From Rheinheimera riviphila (GTDB lineage: Bacteria; Pseudomonadota; Gammaproteobacteria; Enterobacterales; Alteromonadaceae), in the NCBI RefSeq assembly GCF_004005945.1, contig NZ_SACS01000012.1, positions 62,001 through 126,000 on the forward strand: DNA of 64,000 nucleotides. The letters run 5' to 3'. Of this stretch, positions 15,001 to 19,866 are shown piece by piece. A program made the position numbers and the translations under genes. Position 1 is the stretch's first letter; every line of letters begins with the position of its first letter. The notes beneath the pieces are model-generated. The model was not told the DNA's origin. It saw only the letters and a list, made by a program, of their open reading frames with translations, and ran no database searches.

Positions 15001-16378
15001 TTCTGGCAAAGACGCTGCATACAATGTATTTAAAAACAAAGCAGGGATATCTCGCGAGAAACTCTTGGAATTACATCGTCATAAAGATGAAATCCTAGCT
15101 GGGCGTGCATTTGAACTCGTTGATGTAAACGCGCTGAAAGCAGGTGAAACTTTTGGCATCGCCGGATATAAGGGAGGCAGCATTAAGCTCAGTGAGCAGT
15201 TAATGGATGCGTCTAATGCCGACGGAGCCCTCGGTGAACAAATTCGCGCTGTGATCAAAAATGCCATCGGTGAAGAAACCGGTCATTTTATTGATGATTG
15301 GTTACGTGGCGGTTCAAGAAACAGCGACGGTACTTGGACATCCGGCAGTGGTGATTCGGCCGGTGACGAGGGTGCTGAATATGCGTTCGAAGTTGCGAAG
15401 TTGACGCTGGCAAGCGGTGCTTCTGGCGATCTAACGATGGATTTGTCAGCTTTTGGCGGCTCTCGTTCTGTAAGTGTCAATCGTGATATGTACGGGATTG
15501 TCTCAGCAGGTGCTTATGATCCGGTGCGGATTGCCAGAGACTTAAAAGCCGAAGATGGTACAGAGCTATATGGCAAAGAAGGCCACTACTATGCGACGGC
15601 GTTAATTACCAAGGCGATAACCAATGATCCGGATAAGGCTGTTCGGATTGCGTTTTGGAGTCAAATCCCAGATTTAATGCCGGAAATGGATGCAATCAAT
15701 CGCGCGGTAAGTCTTGGCTTGAACTTAAGTTCGGCGGCCATTCAAAAGGTGGCGTCATTGCAAAACGCTTTCCATGCCTTAGGGGTGTCAAATATGGCAA
15801 AAGAGCAGGATAAAACACGAGATATCATCATCGATGGTTTGAATAGCGGCACGCTAGAAGGTGAAGTTCAAGCGGGTCTAGGTATCCATCGGTTGGCTGA
15901 TACCTACGCGCATACCTCAATTTTTTCGGGGATCCCATTTTTGCCAATTATCGGGCATTTATTTGAAGGGAAGTTGCCTGATGATCCGGCGACGCGCCTA
16001 CAAACAAGTACTGACTTTGCCAATGATCTTGCGCGTACTATGGCTATCGGCTTGAGCAAACCAACGGGTGGAGACAGTATAGGTAAATACACTTCCGAAT
16101 GGTTAGGAGCCGTTAAAAATGCAACTGTGAACCTTAAATTTTCAGGTGATTCCGATCTGTTAACAGACTTAAGAGATAGATACAAGTTAGCCGGTATGCG
16201 AGAATTTTCGTCAGAAGACACAGGTGCATTGGGTAATAGAGTAAGTACACCAAGGTTTTCAGCATATTCAAACTTGTATGATTCTTTATATAAAGGTTTT
16301 AACGGGGACATACCGGATAAAATGAATTTTAATGTTTTTGCAAGGGGGTATGATGCGTACATGCGTTACTTCAAGTAA
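1..16378 (+). CDS. Giant YD-repeat / Ig-like domain / LysM protein (5' end outside the window)
   Basis: The frame is open from the left edge, so the N terminus and any signal sequence are missing. Numbering from the Met at position 8, residues 1-1850 are YD (RHS-type) repeats with the usual YDxxGR pattern. Residues about 1865-4160 are Ig/cadherin-like domains of the putative-Ig (He_PIG) kind, with recurring FxDPDGDxLTFSA and LPxGLSxxSxGxLTGT patterns. A Pro/Glu linker (about 4200-4220) leads to a second YD block (4228-4620), a LysM domain (4636-4684, begins HQVRSGETLRSIA), an Ala/Gly-rich hydrophobic stretch (4718-4830) and a tail of about 600 residues. The tail has EETGHFIDD plus GDEGAEYA near 5088-5120, then HYYATALI (5192), SQIPD and IHRLADTYAHT (5294), which look like metal-ligand motifs. 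Known relatives are large cell-surface or exported proteins. The RHS core cleavage motif was not found. A lipoprotein gene overlaps the 3' end. Confidence 0.93.
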   Translation, partial: QTMQQAYTVYDATSKTYKAQTGNLVLKQTQDLRGLTDTTLRNAVVQTDNDYDAFGRLIKTSATEGRINEVGYLLDVANDKVGRVVTSWQTVAGAQRKTISRYDAFDRLLETLDANGVVTTYSYDDQKRQYSVTVDGITTRTSRNEIGRIALIEVLSGASVLQSTKFDYDANGNQTDVWLNNVRQEGRSYTKNNQLEFLTNANGQKIQTRYSKTGKKVATIVDAEGLKLETSWKFGANTTVVQQTNGDRLSWVTYDKNGRVRYQDELEVIADGSRFKNRTSYKYDQAGNQLEVTTGVRISIDAANNEVKNAQNQVIVDTSAQLVSHFEYDILNRLIRQYQLSGSNVVSEVQFDYDQADRLIERVEVLSASQKIRTFYGYNEASELAYEAKSHSVSAASLQLSVQSYEYDKRGLKIAIHQYSQLLNTGVAETAALTPAVLAPKVLALAGKISSYLAYDAQGRQIATINAVGQRNFTRYDGLGRVVETFTLATNSLLSGAELTALKLGTFTIPTAGAADSRIAYLYNELNQQVLKLVSTGTQALISAMTYDSQGQLIQARQYATTLAYRNNYGLSELRAAIVSNASDRVRTYLYDSLGQQRFVIDSAGVVQETRYNRFGETERTIVHNELITSQAAFATAWRNGSLTYALMQTKYPDSLNLAGTRSLAYEYNSLGQLVKTTYPEKNAQGQAYAEQYVYNAAGLKTQFTDKNGRIWTYEYDEAGRVRAEFTPALAAADGIQTLTAGGYSTQVGFGKKSYQYDGMGNLLKIQEGMVSSADKTTFVGQVRETQFEYDKAGRQFKVIQPDVGSSAPSAFTETYYDAFGRAALNLQYSAGAVTHASYKVYTVASQLKYEVEASEFTQGQPAKGFITAYQYDGLGDQTTLTRYATAIDIPKSNVNGTPTSLTLLSEAQVAAAVRTNADDREVTTLFDVAGRKTSVQEKARSYLYTDSQGQVKSGFGQPTVVYEYNSFGEVWREKVAVGDGTNLETLSWYDLMGRKTWQVDAGGYVTQWLYYDTGEVREAIEYARALDTNTRAQLSQNVPPSAPAKGDTTTGLDRRVGFEYDKLGRQTKETRYQISAWRGNAQTLADESSSKTYDGTEHVTSVTTAVGTTKYQYDALGNLQKTTGPTAVVTDFAANQSLAQLQRTDNRVSEFVYDIFGNVIEQRQRAKSAVQDNNRDTVTRFEYNSRGQAVSQTTLNSVKTSNGWQALNQVQTMKYDARGNVVNSKLTYQEPNLASALVVKKQGTYETTVWRRGEPIDQIRTATLGDWLNVDLVTGEIFGIGGTNQFYMTLTIGVIDGNGEYKEYVLNDTSFTVGTPFRIRVPQMPLMGAAERNDIVVESTYEYTLQGEVKAQTQSRTGLSNTASDQTVFRDETKYNAFGEVVQKLTTATNTDSTLQASMGAQSQLYQYNSSGQVVKTNERDNVLLVSDYDLAGRLVRSTHQLNGETLFKVNALGRVEQISAQGLESGGRFNTYQSFDRWGNVISVTDARGYLYRYEYNQQNQVTAEYRPQVAVVSDRGDVSQVVTSSTKRYDAQGSLVLEVDANGKQRKYQVNVYGEQISSTDGEGKTTYYGYDAFGRLVTTEDPSGLISYSLYNQLGLVTETGVTYKEQGSIQNSYKTVIQNLYEYNGAGQRISATDAEGNIFAYRYDARGSVVLSLSPARTRKVYGYNAHGQKVLEAFANQRNTSGAPSIRQNFGSGGQLLSKSDLSGKVTSNTFTKATGLVVNNGVTSEQTSQDSGRVERVVDQYGRDLSYYYYANGWLKSVVDNTNNATSSYGYNANGQRTWEVHKTFDGKNNLVVQRIESSFDEQGRVSKVLVWDSENSAAESAKLLTRIAYQYDAVGNRRSISMANSYEGTISPNAGLALNTTSVLLEEGFTVNEKAQKLSAVTDNIGTTLQFSAEAGWPAWLGIAADGSLTGTTQLPLDLPLSITVQVTVREFQGATLLRTITKPLTINIAQKNQVPIGSPIVAISVSEDQFIQVDLSKSFRDPDGDKLLFSAVGLPASLRLDANTGMLIGTTSFTDAGVYTVQVTAADPKGLKAVQPLTLTILNKNRPPQGSIPNISTVETELLSYDIKQFFHDPDAEVVTYSAVTIQQVYDVATRTMREVEAALPVGLSMVNGVLTGTPNDTSAGSYLIEVRGNDGQAVSKTRFNLTITNKNLPPRLIAPIPEQNSTEGVYFEFNLASNFVEPDGELMTYLVDGLPGWLSLNAAGKLVGTPPYNANGSHIISVTAMDASGNRAAPTSFKLNVANVNGRPFGSVPALAISEGQVVSYDTAAYFTDPDGDRLTFSAVFYIREYDYELRKWFEWETAAPEGVTFSSSGVLGGKPSYTTAGEYAVVVTANDGSLTGPSRFILTIGNSSAPPQLVAPIPEQNVTEGVFANLTLAGYFVEPDGEAMTFAAIDLPDGLSLSSAGQLTGSASYTSAGRYTVTITARDTTNNSTSTTFTLVVANNNAGPTGTVPAQTANEGQAFNISFASYFNDVDGDPLTFNLRVLVREYDGEFKRWDEYEVGLPEGLNFSAGVLSGTPSFTTAGSYILEVTASDGRLTGTSRATMTINNQSAPPVVVTPIPTHNSTEGSAVSLNIAGHFSDPDGEALTFSATGMPSGFSMSTAGVMSGVLWYNQHGNYTITVRATDPTGKYVTTSFNFVVADANGGPSGSVPALTINEGQTVNYNTAAYFSDPDGDALSYTARFLVREYDAELRRWMEWNVGIPEGLSFGSNGVLSGVPSFTTAGTYVVEVKANDGRITGISRFDLTIANTSAAPKLVTPIPEQNVTEGVFANFALAGHFVEPDGEAMTFTASGLPAGLNLTAAGQLTGSASYTAAGRYTVTMVARDATNNTTSTTFSLVVANNNAAPTGTVPTQTANEGQAFSVNFANYFSDVDSDALSISLRVLVREFDAELRQWDEWEVGVPQGMTFSAGVLSGTPSFSTAGSYILEVTASDGRLTGSSRATFNINNQSAPPVVSTAIPAQNVTEGTAVSINIAGHFSDPDLDALTFSATGLPSGLSMSTAGLITGVLGYNQNGSYTVTVRAADPSGNFVTTSFALAVANANGAPSGSVPVFNISEGQSVSYNTAAYFSDPDGDALTYSARFLVREYDAELKRWMEWNVGIPEGLSFGSNGVLSGVPSFVTSGSYVVEVAANDGRLTGTSRFTLNIGNVSAPPRLVSPIPAQNATEGSYSNLSFAGYFIEPDGETMTFTASGLPAGLSLSSAGQLTGTPGYSAAGTYPVTLVARDASGNTTSTTFSLVVANSNAAPIGSVPAQAANEGQAFSVNFASYFSDVDGDALSFSLRVLLREFDAEFNRWDEFEVGLPQGLNFNAGVLSGTPSYTTSGSYILEVTASDGRLTGTSRATLTINNQSAPPVVVSPIPTQNVTEGSAVNINVAGYFSDPDVETLTFSATGLPSGLSISTAGLITGVLGYNQNGNYTVTVRATDPSGKFVSSNFTLAVSNVNGGPSGSVPALNISEGQSVSYNTAAYFSDPDGDALTYSARFLVREYDAELKRWMEWNVGIPEGLSFGSNGVLSGVPSFVTSGSYVVEVTANDGRLTGASRFTLNIGNVSAPPRLVSPIPAQNATEGSYSNLSFAGYFIEPDGEAMTFTASGLPAGMSLSSAGQLTGTPGYSAAGTYPVTLVARDASGNTTSTTFSLVVANSNAAPTGSVPSQAANEGQAFSVNFASYFSDVDGDALSFSLRVLQRMYDGELRRWEEWDVSIPEGLSFNGRVLSGTPSYNTSGSYILEVTASDGRLSSSARATFTINDMAPPNRAPITSGLANQTVSEGVAINIATAHAFSDPDGSALTFSASGLPTGLSINTTTGQITGTLGYSQQGSYGVQVTARDPSGLTVSATFTLTVTDTNRAPEGSIPGTAMNEGQYASLNIASTFYDPDGDSVSYSVVFKFREYDAELKRWFEFPTSIPTGLSFASNGILSGTPSYDAAGSYKVEVTASDGRLSSMRSFTLTINNQAAPNRAPNASALANQTVDQGQQVNIGTAGAFSDPDGDTLVFSSPNLPAGLVINSSTGVITGSVVGAPGSYTITVIAADNRGGSVSSSFTLQVNVSAVNRPPVLNRTPVVPTGLSQWDYFYVDWPADTFVDPDGGPITYAATVMPAGLYFSGSSIEGDLMRFGTFSFTIEAKDSQGATTLFSKSFTVRKGSNIPLRAEIPMTAELAVESDFATSAPSSPTQVSFRALTPEVLIYPMLPFEPEFPGEPEFPEDPTPAEAQIKSYWYTYDGNNRVLIDGGSLINGQVSIKDQGMQNFYNDAGLQAFRLTSINGRIDATRYSYNQFNQLEGLWALVDNTTDLLTQPGLLYSETADWRRVTSYQYDSLGRIKQVESHFTSQESVLVGYDNEGEIPFAQLDSYSAASAMMALPGNRTPVYVTVDLRGATRGLQVFSYNADGQQTMIQDLALSSVNYEQAVVNKLGLSIDDRDRTVRAETVFTSADVTRNVSVTNFSNFNEAGLAQDTSYSNYITDGTRIDKTNSYKRVYDKRDTWLEVENKGTGTVTTGSIKPANTFSRYDQNGNRILVEEQNTLNTSDIQGRRMTYAADGTLLKMESGTQTTLSTQTLSTVNGKTTLRTNYAAFTTKGEALHFTSNGNYLGEIAKDKDGKITATLKDQHFDGGGADDSSSVMRHQVRSGETLRSIAMNYYGSSEYWYLLANRNGVTASPDEALTEGMSLDVPSRARTGNSATSYKPMELDRIIGDTTPSLPYVPPAPKKGCNALAMVVMIAITVIATVATAGAAALAMGGVAGTTGLGVMATGTAVLGGASIAAGGAIVGAIGATAAGMAAAAVGGFVGSVAGQLAGKAMGVVDHFSLKNAFVSGLTAGATAGLGSALKGAEWATMGSKQAGSLNMVGKMASAAAGVGVNWAANALVGNNASFRWRDVVSRAVTAGAMDAFSVTDIGSSMGRFAAEQSILGGTLQGIAGAAIGYGVRKALYNEGSWNFRDVAVDAFGNSLANTAVAKLTRYEEYRNDVTELTKIGATPEEIEHLASGKDAAYNVFKNKAGISREKLLELHRHKDEILAGRAFELVDVNALKAGETFGIAGYKGGSIKLSEQLMDASNADGALGEQIRAVIKNAIGEETGHFIDDWLRGGSRNSDGTWTSGSGDSAGDEGAEYAFEVAKLTLASGASGDLTMDLSAFGGSRSVSVNRDMYGIVSAGAYDPVRIARDLKAEDGTELYGKEGHYYATALITKAITNDPDKAVRIAFWSQIPDLMPEMDAINRAVSLGLNLSSAAIQKVASLQNAFHALGVSNMAKEQDKTRDIIIDGLNSGTLEGEVQAGLGIHRLADTYAHTSIFSGIPFLPIIGHLFEGKLPDDPATRLQTSTDFANDLARTMAIGLSKPTGGDSIGKYTSEWLGAVKNATVNLKFSGDSDLLTDLRDRYKLAGMREFSSEDTGALGNRVSTPRFSAYSNLYDSLYKGFNGDIPDKMNFNVFARGYDAYMRYFK
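6780..11310 (+). repeat. 1,203-bp tandem super-repeat inside the giant gene
   Basis: Four alternating Ig-like domain types form a 401-codon unit that repeats with an exact 1,203-bp period. Equivalent 'cgaagg' positions fall at 6808, 8011, 9214 and 10417. Within it, about 590 bp at 9205-9790 and 10408-10993 are nearly identical at nucleotide level, while the outer copies have drifted. One domain type in each unit carries a REYDAELxRWxEW insert. The near-identity of two neighbouring copies points to recent unequal crossing-over or gene conversion. Confidence 0.9.
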
Positions 16379-17267
16379 CTTTAAATTAGTGGGCCTGCTT
16401 ATGGCAGGCCTACTGCAAGGGTGTGTCAGTAAAGTTCAGTTTGAAAACATCCATGCGATGGTCATTGATGGTGATCACTTACGCTACGTGAGTCGTCACT
16501 ATCTTCAGGACGCGGATAGTACCTTTGGCCATACTCGTTATCGTACTTTAGCTGAGCAAACAGAAGTTTATTTAATACCGTTAGACTTATCCAAAGATAT
16601 CGAGGTATCCGCTGTGGCTGTAAGACCGCATGATGACAATTATGGGGCCGCGCTTTACAACCCCAAGACCAAAACCCTGGTCTCTGGAAAGCATGTGATG
16701 GGTTATGGGCAAGGCCGAGATGGTTTTGTCAAACAAACCCAGCAGGAGTTAGATGATGATGTTTACAATCATCATCTTTTTACTGGCGAGAAATGCCAAA
16801 TAGATTTGCGCGGTTGGGTCAAAGACGATTTCAATGAAAGCCGAGAAACCTATCTGTCACAGGATGGTCGAGATTTGGTGTTAATGAAGAAAATTATTGA
16901 CCCCAAAGCCCCATCAAAGGATTCTGATCGTTACGAAGTGCGTGTCTATCGAGTATGCCAACTCATTGACAACTTTGTTATCGACAAAGAACAAGACCAC
17001 ACCTTGTGGCCAGTATTTGCCTACGCCGAGCGTGAGTATTCTCAGATAGAACAATTTTCTAGCTATGGCATCAGCGATGCTTATCTAGATGAGCTAAAAG
17101 GAGCGAAAAGTAGTGCTTGGGACAAAACTCACCACCTGCTGTATTGGCTAGATTTAAACAGTCGTGATTTGAGTCTTGGTCGCTTTTATCGACTGAATTT
17201 AAAAACAAAACAACTGGATAGTGTGGGCATTCGATTTAATCGACCTAAATTTGAAATTCATAACTAG
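16350..17267 (+). CDS. Putative lipoprotein of unknown function
   Basis: The predicted protein of about 305 residues begins with a short charged segment and a hydrophobic stretch ending in LLQGC, a typical lipobox, so it should be a lipid-anchored periplasmic or outer-membrane protein. An AAGGGGG Shine-Dalgarno sequence lies just upstream. The ATG at 16350 or the next one at 16353 fits better than the ATG at 16332. The gene overlaps the end of the giant gene by 29 bases in another frame, so the two are probably transcribed and translated together. The mature part is rich in charged and aromatic residues and I recognise no domain. By position it could be an accessory, anchoring or immunity protein for the giant protein; that is inference only. 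Confidence 0.75.
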   Translation: MMRTCVTSSNFKLVGLLMAGLLQGCVSKVQFENIHAMVIDGDHLRYVSRHYLQDADSTFGHTRYRTLAEQTEVYLIPLDLSKDIEVSAVAVRPHDDNYGAALYNPKTKTLVSGKHVMGYGQGRDGFVKQTQQELDDDVYNHHLFTGEKCQIDLRGWVKDDFNESRETYLSQDGRDLVLMKKIIDPKAPSKDSDRYEVRVYRVCQLIDNFVIDKEQDHTLWPVFAYAEREYSQIEQFSSYGISDAYLDELKGAKSSAWDKTHHLLYWLDLNSRDLSLGRFYRLNLKTKQLDSVGIRFNRPKFEIHN

Positions 17268-17744
17268 CTTGTTGTCGTTTTGGCCTTAATGAGGCAATAG
17301 TTAAAGGCTGGAATTTGTTTTGTACTCAAGGCAAATTTCAGCCTTCCCAACCGCAACTTTAGAAAAATATTTAGCTTTAGTGAAAAAATATGCAGCTGAA
17401 TTTTTTTCATCAATCCAGGTTTTAAATTCTGTGGCTGTCGTCAATATTTGCTGTTCCAAATATGCGTAAGTGCTTACATAGCCCAAGCCTTACAAGAGGT
17501 CCAGCCAGTTTTTGTTGTAAACGGCATGTGTAATCATCGTGTGTTTGCAGGCGAGCCAGAAACATCAAAAAAACTGCATATATTAAAAACCGTACTAAAT
17601 TAGCAAAAAAATCGAGCATTTTGTAATTTTTATGCTATTGCATTTGAAAATCAACGTCAGTATGATTCTGCCTCTTTTAGCGAATTTTGTACAGTAGATC
17701 GCCAAATTTTTGAGCGAACACCCCATTAATGCAGTGAGGCAATA
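17268..17744. other. Intergenic region before the flagellar-type operon
   Basis: No convincing gene is present in these 477 bases. An imperfect 14-bp inverted repeat (17304-17317 with 17332-17345) just after the lipoprotein gene could be a weak terminator, but no T run follows it. Two small minus-strand ORFs (61 and 65 codons) overlap each other, lack good ribosome-binding sites and resemble nothing I know. A promoter candidate for the operon lies near the right end. Confidence 0.6.
17638..17666 (+). promoter_or_regulatory. Candidate sigma-70 promoter for the flagellar-type operon
   Basis: TTGCAT and TATGAT are separated by exactly 17 bases, about 80 bases before the first gene (GTG at 17745). 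I found no sigma-28 (TAAA...GCCGATAA) or sigma-54 (TGGCAC...TTGC) motif in this intergenic region, so the block may be switched on by the housekeeping sigma factor. Confidence 0.45.
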
Positions 17745-18875
17745 GTGAGCATTTCCGCAGAGGCTTTATATAAGTTCTGGTTAAATGATAAAGAAAATCA
17801 ACATATTATCCAGGGTTTGCTGCAATCATACGCCCAAGAAACTAGTCCACATCTCGCTTTAGATTTTATTGAACAACTGCCAGCGGAACTGTGCCAACAA
17901 ACTTGGCTTATTTGTTACAAATTACAGTTTCAAATTCAAGCAGGGTTGTCGGCTGATGTTGTTAAAAATGTTAACGAAAAGCTGGCTGCTGCAGCCGATA
18001 TTGACGCAATGCAGTTGTATTTGGCGATGTTGGCTGCCCACATTTTAAGGGACTCGGAGCAAGCTTTAGCGTTTTATCAGCATATTCAAGAGCCAATTGC
18101 TGAAGCAGTGTTATTAGCAGCTCGAATTCATTATCTCAAAACTGACCGTCAAATCGCCGCGCAAATGCTGGACCAAAGTGAATTTATGCATTTACCAGCA
18201 GCGCTTGGTTTGCGCGCAATGATTGCTTTAGATGATGAAGCGGAAGCGCTTGCGCTGAGCCTTGCGAACGAAGCGTTAGCCAAGGATCCACAGCAGTTTG
18301 ACAGCTTGGTGGTGTATGCCTGTTTAGCCAATTACCAGCAACGTTATGGCGAATCTGCGCACTTTGTGAATTTAGCGCTGAGCAAGATGCCTGAACAAGG
18401 TCGGTTACTGTCCTTAAAGGGCCAGTATTTATTGCAGCAAGGCGATGTGCAGGGCGCGTTGCCAGTGCTGCAACATGCAACACGAAATATGCCCGAGCAT
18501 ACCGGTACAGTATTACTTGTCGGTTGGTGTCATTTATTGATGGGTGATTATGCGCAGGCAAAAGTACAGTTTGAACAAGCCTGTGAACAAGATCGGAGTT
18601 TTGCTGATAGTCATGGCTCATTAGCCGCTGCACTATTTTATTTAGGCGATCTGGCTGGTGCCAAAAAGGCTGCATTAGTAGCGAAACGTTTAGATCCTTC
18701 CTCATTCTCTGCTGCATATGCCGAGGCGTTATTACTTGAGCAAGCCGGTGAAAATGAACTCGCAGCGTCGAAGATCCAACAGGTTTACGCGACTCAGCAT
18801 TATAACGGTCAAGGCACCAACTGGGACGTGATCCAGCGAGCGATAAGTGAAGGCAAAAAGCCCAATGCAAGCTGA
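17745..18875 (+). CDS. TPR-repeat protein, first gene of the flagellar-type operon
   Basis: This 376-residue, cytoplasmic-looking protein has no signal peptide. Helical TPR-like repeats fill the second half, for example the unit around LKGQYLLQQGDVQGALPVLQ and the next around GWCHLLMGDYAQAKVQFEQA. It starts with GTG after a GAGG-type ribosome-binding site. Its 3' end overlaps fliQ by 11 bases, so it belongs to the operon. TPR proteins in type III systems often act as chaperones for exported proteins or as assembly scaffolds; a chaperone role is inference from fold and position. A second TPR gene closes the operon near its far end. Confidence 0.8.
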   Translation: MSISAEALYKFWLNDKENQHIIQGLLQSYAQETSPHLALDFIEQLPAELCQQTWLICYKLQFQIQAGLSADVVKNVNEKLAAAADIDAMQLYLAMLAAHILRDSEQALAFYQHIQEPIAEAVLLAARIHYLKTDRQIAAQMLDQSEFMHLPAALGLRAMIALDDEAEALALSLANEALAKDPQQFDSLVVYACLANYQQRYGESAHFVNLALSKMPEQGRLLSLKGQYLLQQGDVQGALPVLQHATRNMPEHTGTVLLVGWCHLLMGDYAQAKVQFEQACEQDRSFADSHGSLAAALFYLGDLAGAKKAALVAKRLDPSSFSAAYAEALLLEQAGENELAASKIQQVYATQHYNGQGTNWDVIQRAISEGKKPNAS

Positions 18876-19128
18876 TTATTTCATTGGTTTGCTCGGTCAA
18901 ATGTTTAAGTTGGCGTTGCAAATCGCAATGCCTTTGTTATTGACCACATTAATTGTGGGCGTGTTGATAAGTGTCTTACAAGTCGTGACGCAAATTCAAG
19001 AAATGACCTTAACCTTTGTGCCAAAAATTGTGGTTTTGTTAGTGGTGTTAGCGTTAGCCGGTCCTTGGATGCTGGAGATCCTGATGGATTTCAGTCGTCA
19101 AACTATCGCAAGCATTAAAGATTTTTAA
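18865..19128 (+). CDS. fliQ: Flagellar-type export gate protein FliQ
   Basis: The 87-residue protein has two long hydrophobic helices and fits the FliQ/SctS family in length and pattern (LLTTLIVGVLISVLQVVTQI, then the VPKIVV loop). FliQ joins FliP and FliR in the inner-membrane export pore. The ATG at 18865 is preferred over the GTG at 18847 because it gives the normal N terminus. The start overlaps the TPR gene and the stop directly abuts fliR. Here fliQ and fliR open the operon, while fliP lies 16 kb away near its end, an unusual split of the gate genes. Confidence 0.95.
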   Translation: MQADYFIGLLGQMFKLALQIAMPLLLTTLIVGVLISVLQVVTQIQEMTLTFVPKIVVLLVVLALAGPWMLEILMDFSRQTIASIKDF

Positions 19129-19857
19129 GTGGAGCAGCAATTACCAGTTTTTTTTGCTGTGTTGTGCCGTTGGACGCCAATGTTTTTGGCGGTAGGCAGT
19201 GGGCCTATGCATTGGTTCCCAACCCCGGTTCGATTAGTGTTGTTATTAGTGTTTAGCTTGCTTTCATGGCCACTGGTAGCGCATGAGCCGGTAACGAGCA
19301 TCACGTATCTCCGTGAATTTGCGGTTGGTGTGTTGCTTGCGATCCAATTGCAGCTTGTCTTTGCCGCACTGTCTTTTTGGGGGCGTTTGCTGGACCAGCA
19401 AATAGGATTTATGGCAGCCGGGATGTTTAATGCTCAATCGCAAGAGCAAGAACCGCTAACCGGCACAGCCATTATGCTTGGCGCCACGGTGTTGTTTTTT
19501 ATGCTGGGTTTGCATCACCAATGGTTGCAACTGGTGTTGCAAAGTTTTCAGTGGGTTCCACTTGGCACTGAGTTAACTGCCGATTGGTTTTTAAGATCGG
19601 CCCTGGCCTTTGGTTGGATGTTTGTGGTGGCGATGGGCTTATTTTTGCCAACGGTTGTCGGGCTGTGGCTTTTTGACATTTGTAGTGCCTTGTTGTCACG
19701 GACGTTACCGCAGATGAACATCTACTTTGTCGGCATGCCGCTGAAAATAATGCTTGGGCTGTTATTACTTAGTGCTTCTGTGGGTTTACTGGGGAATTTT
19801 ATCGCGCGAATGAATGAACAAGCGTTGCGATTAACTCAAAGTGTGTTTGTTGGGTAG
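19129..19857 (+). CDS. fliR: Flagellar-type export gate protein FliR
   Basis: The 242-residue multi-spanning membrane protein has the FliR/SctT hydrophobic pattern and motifs such as GFMAAGMFN and the C-terminal VGMPLKIMLGLLLL segment. FliR completes the FliPQR pore through which proteins are exported. The GTG start directly follows the fliQ stop codon. Its length is slightly below the usual 255-260 residues, with no missing membrane segment that I can see. Confidence 0.95.
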   Translation: MEQQLPVFFAVLCRWTPMFLAVGSGPMHWFPTPVRLVLLLVFSLLSWPLVAHEPVTSITYLREFAVGVLLAIQLQLVFAALSFWGRLLDQQIGFMAAGMFNAQSQEQEPLTGTAIMLGATVLFFMLGLHHQWLQLVLQSFQWVPLGTELTADWFLRSALAFGWMFVVAMGLFLPTVVGLWLFDICSALLSRTLPQMNIYFVGMPLKIMLGLLLLSASVGLLGNFIARMNEQALRLTQSVFVG

Positions 19858-19866
19858 GACTGTGTT

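Noticed and set aside
1-16378. The giant protein as the substrate of the flagellar-type machine
   Set aside because: It lies upstream on the same strand, but a 477-base gap and a separate promoter divide them, its N terminus is unseen, and a folded protein of this size is an unlikely type III substrate.
17301-17619. Two small minus-strand ORFs (61 and 65 codons) in the gap before the operon
   Set aside because: They overlap each other in different frames, have no good ribosome-binding site and no recognisable similarity. A faint phasin-like look of the first was not strong enough.
17268-17744. Sigma-28 or sigma-54 promoter for the operon
   Set aside because: No match to either consensus was found by eye; only a sigma-70-like pair is supported.
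18184-18921. Minus-strand open frame of 245 codons over the TPR gene
   Set aside because: It lies antisense to a clear gene, crosses into fliQ and has a sequence without domain-like pattern.
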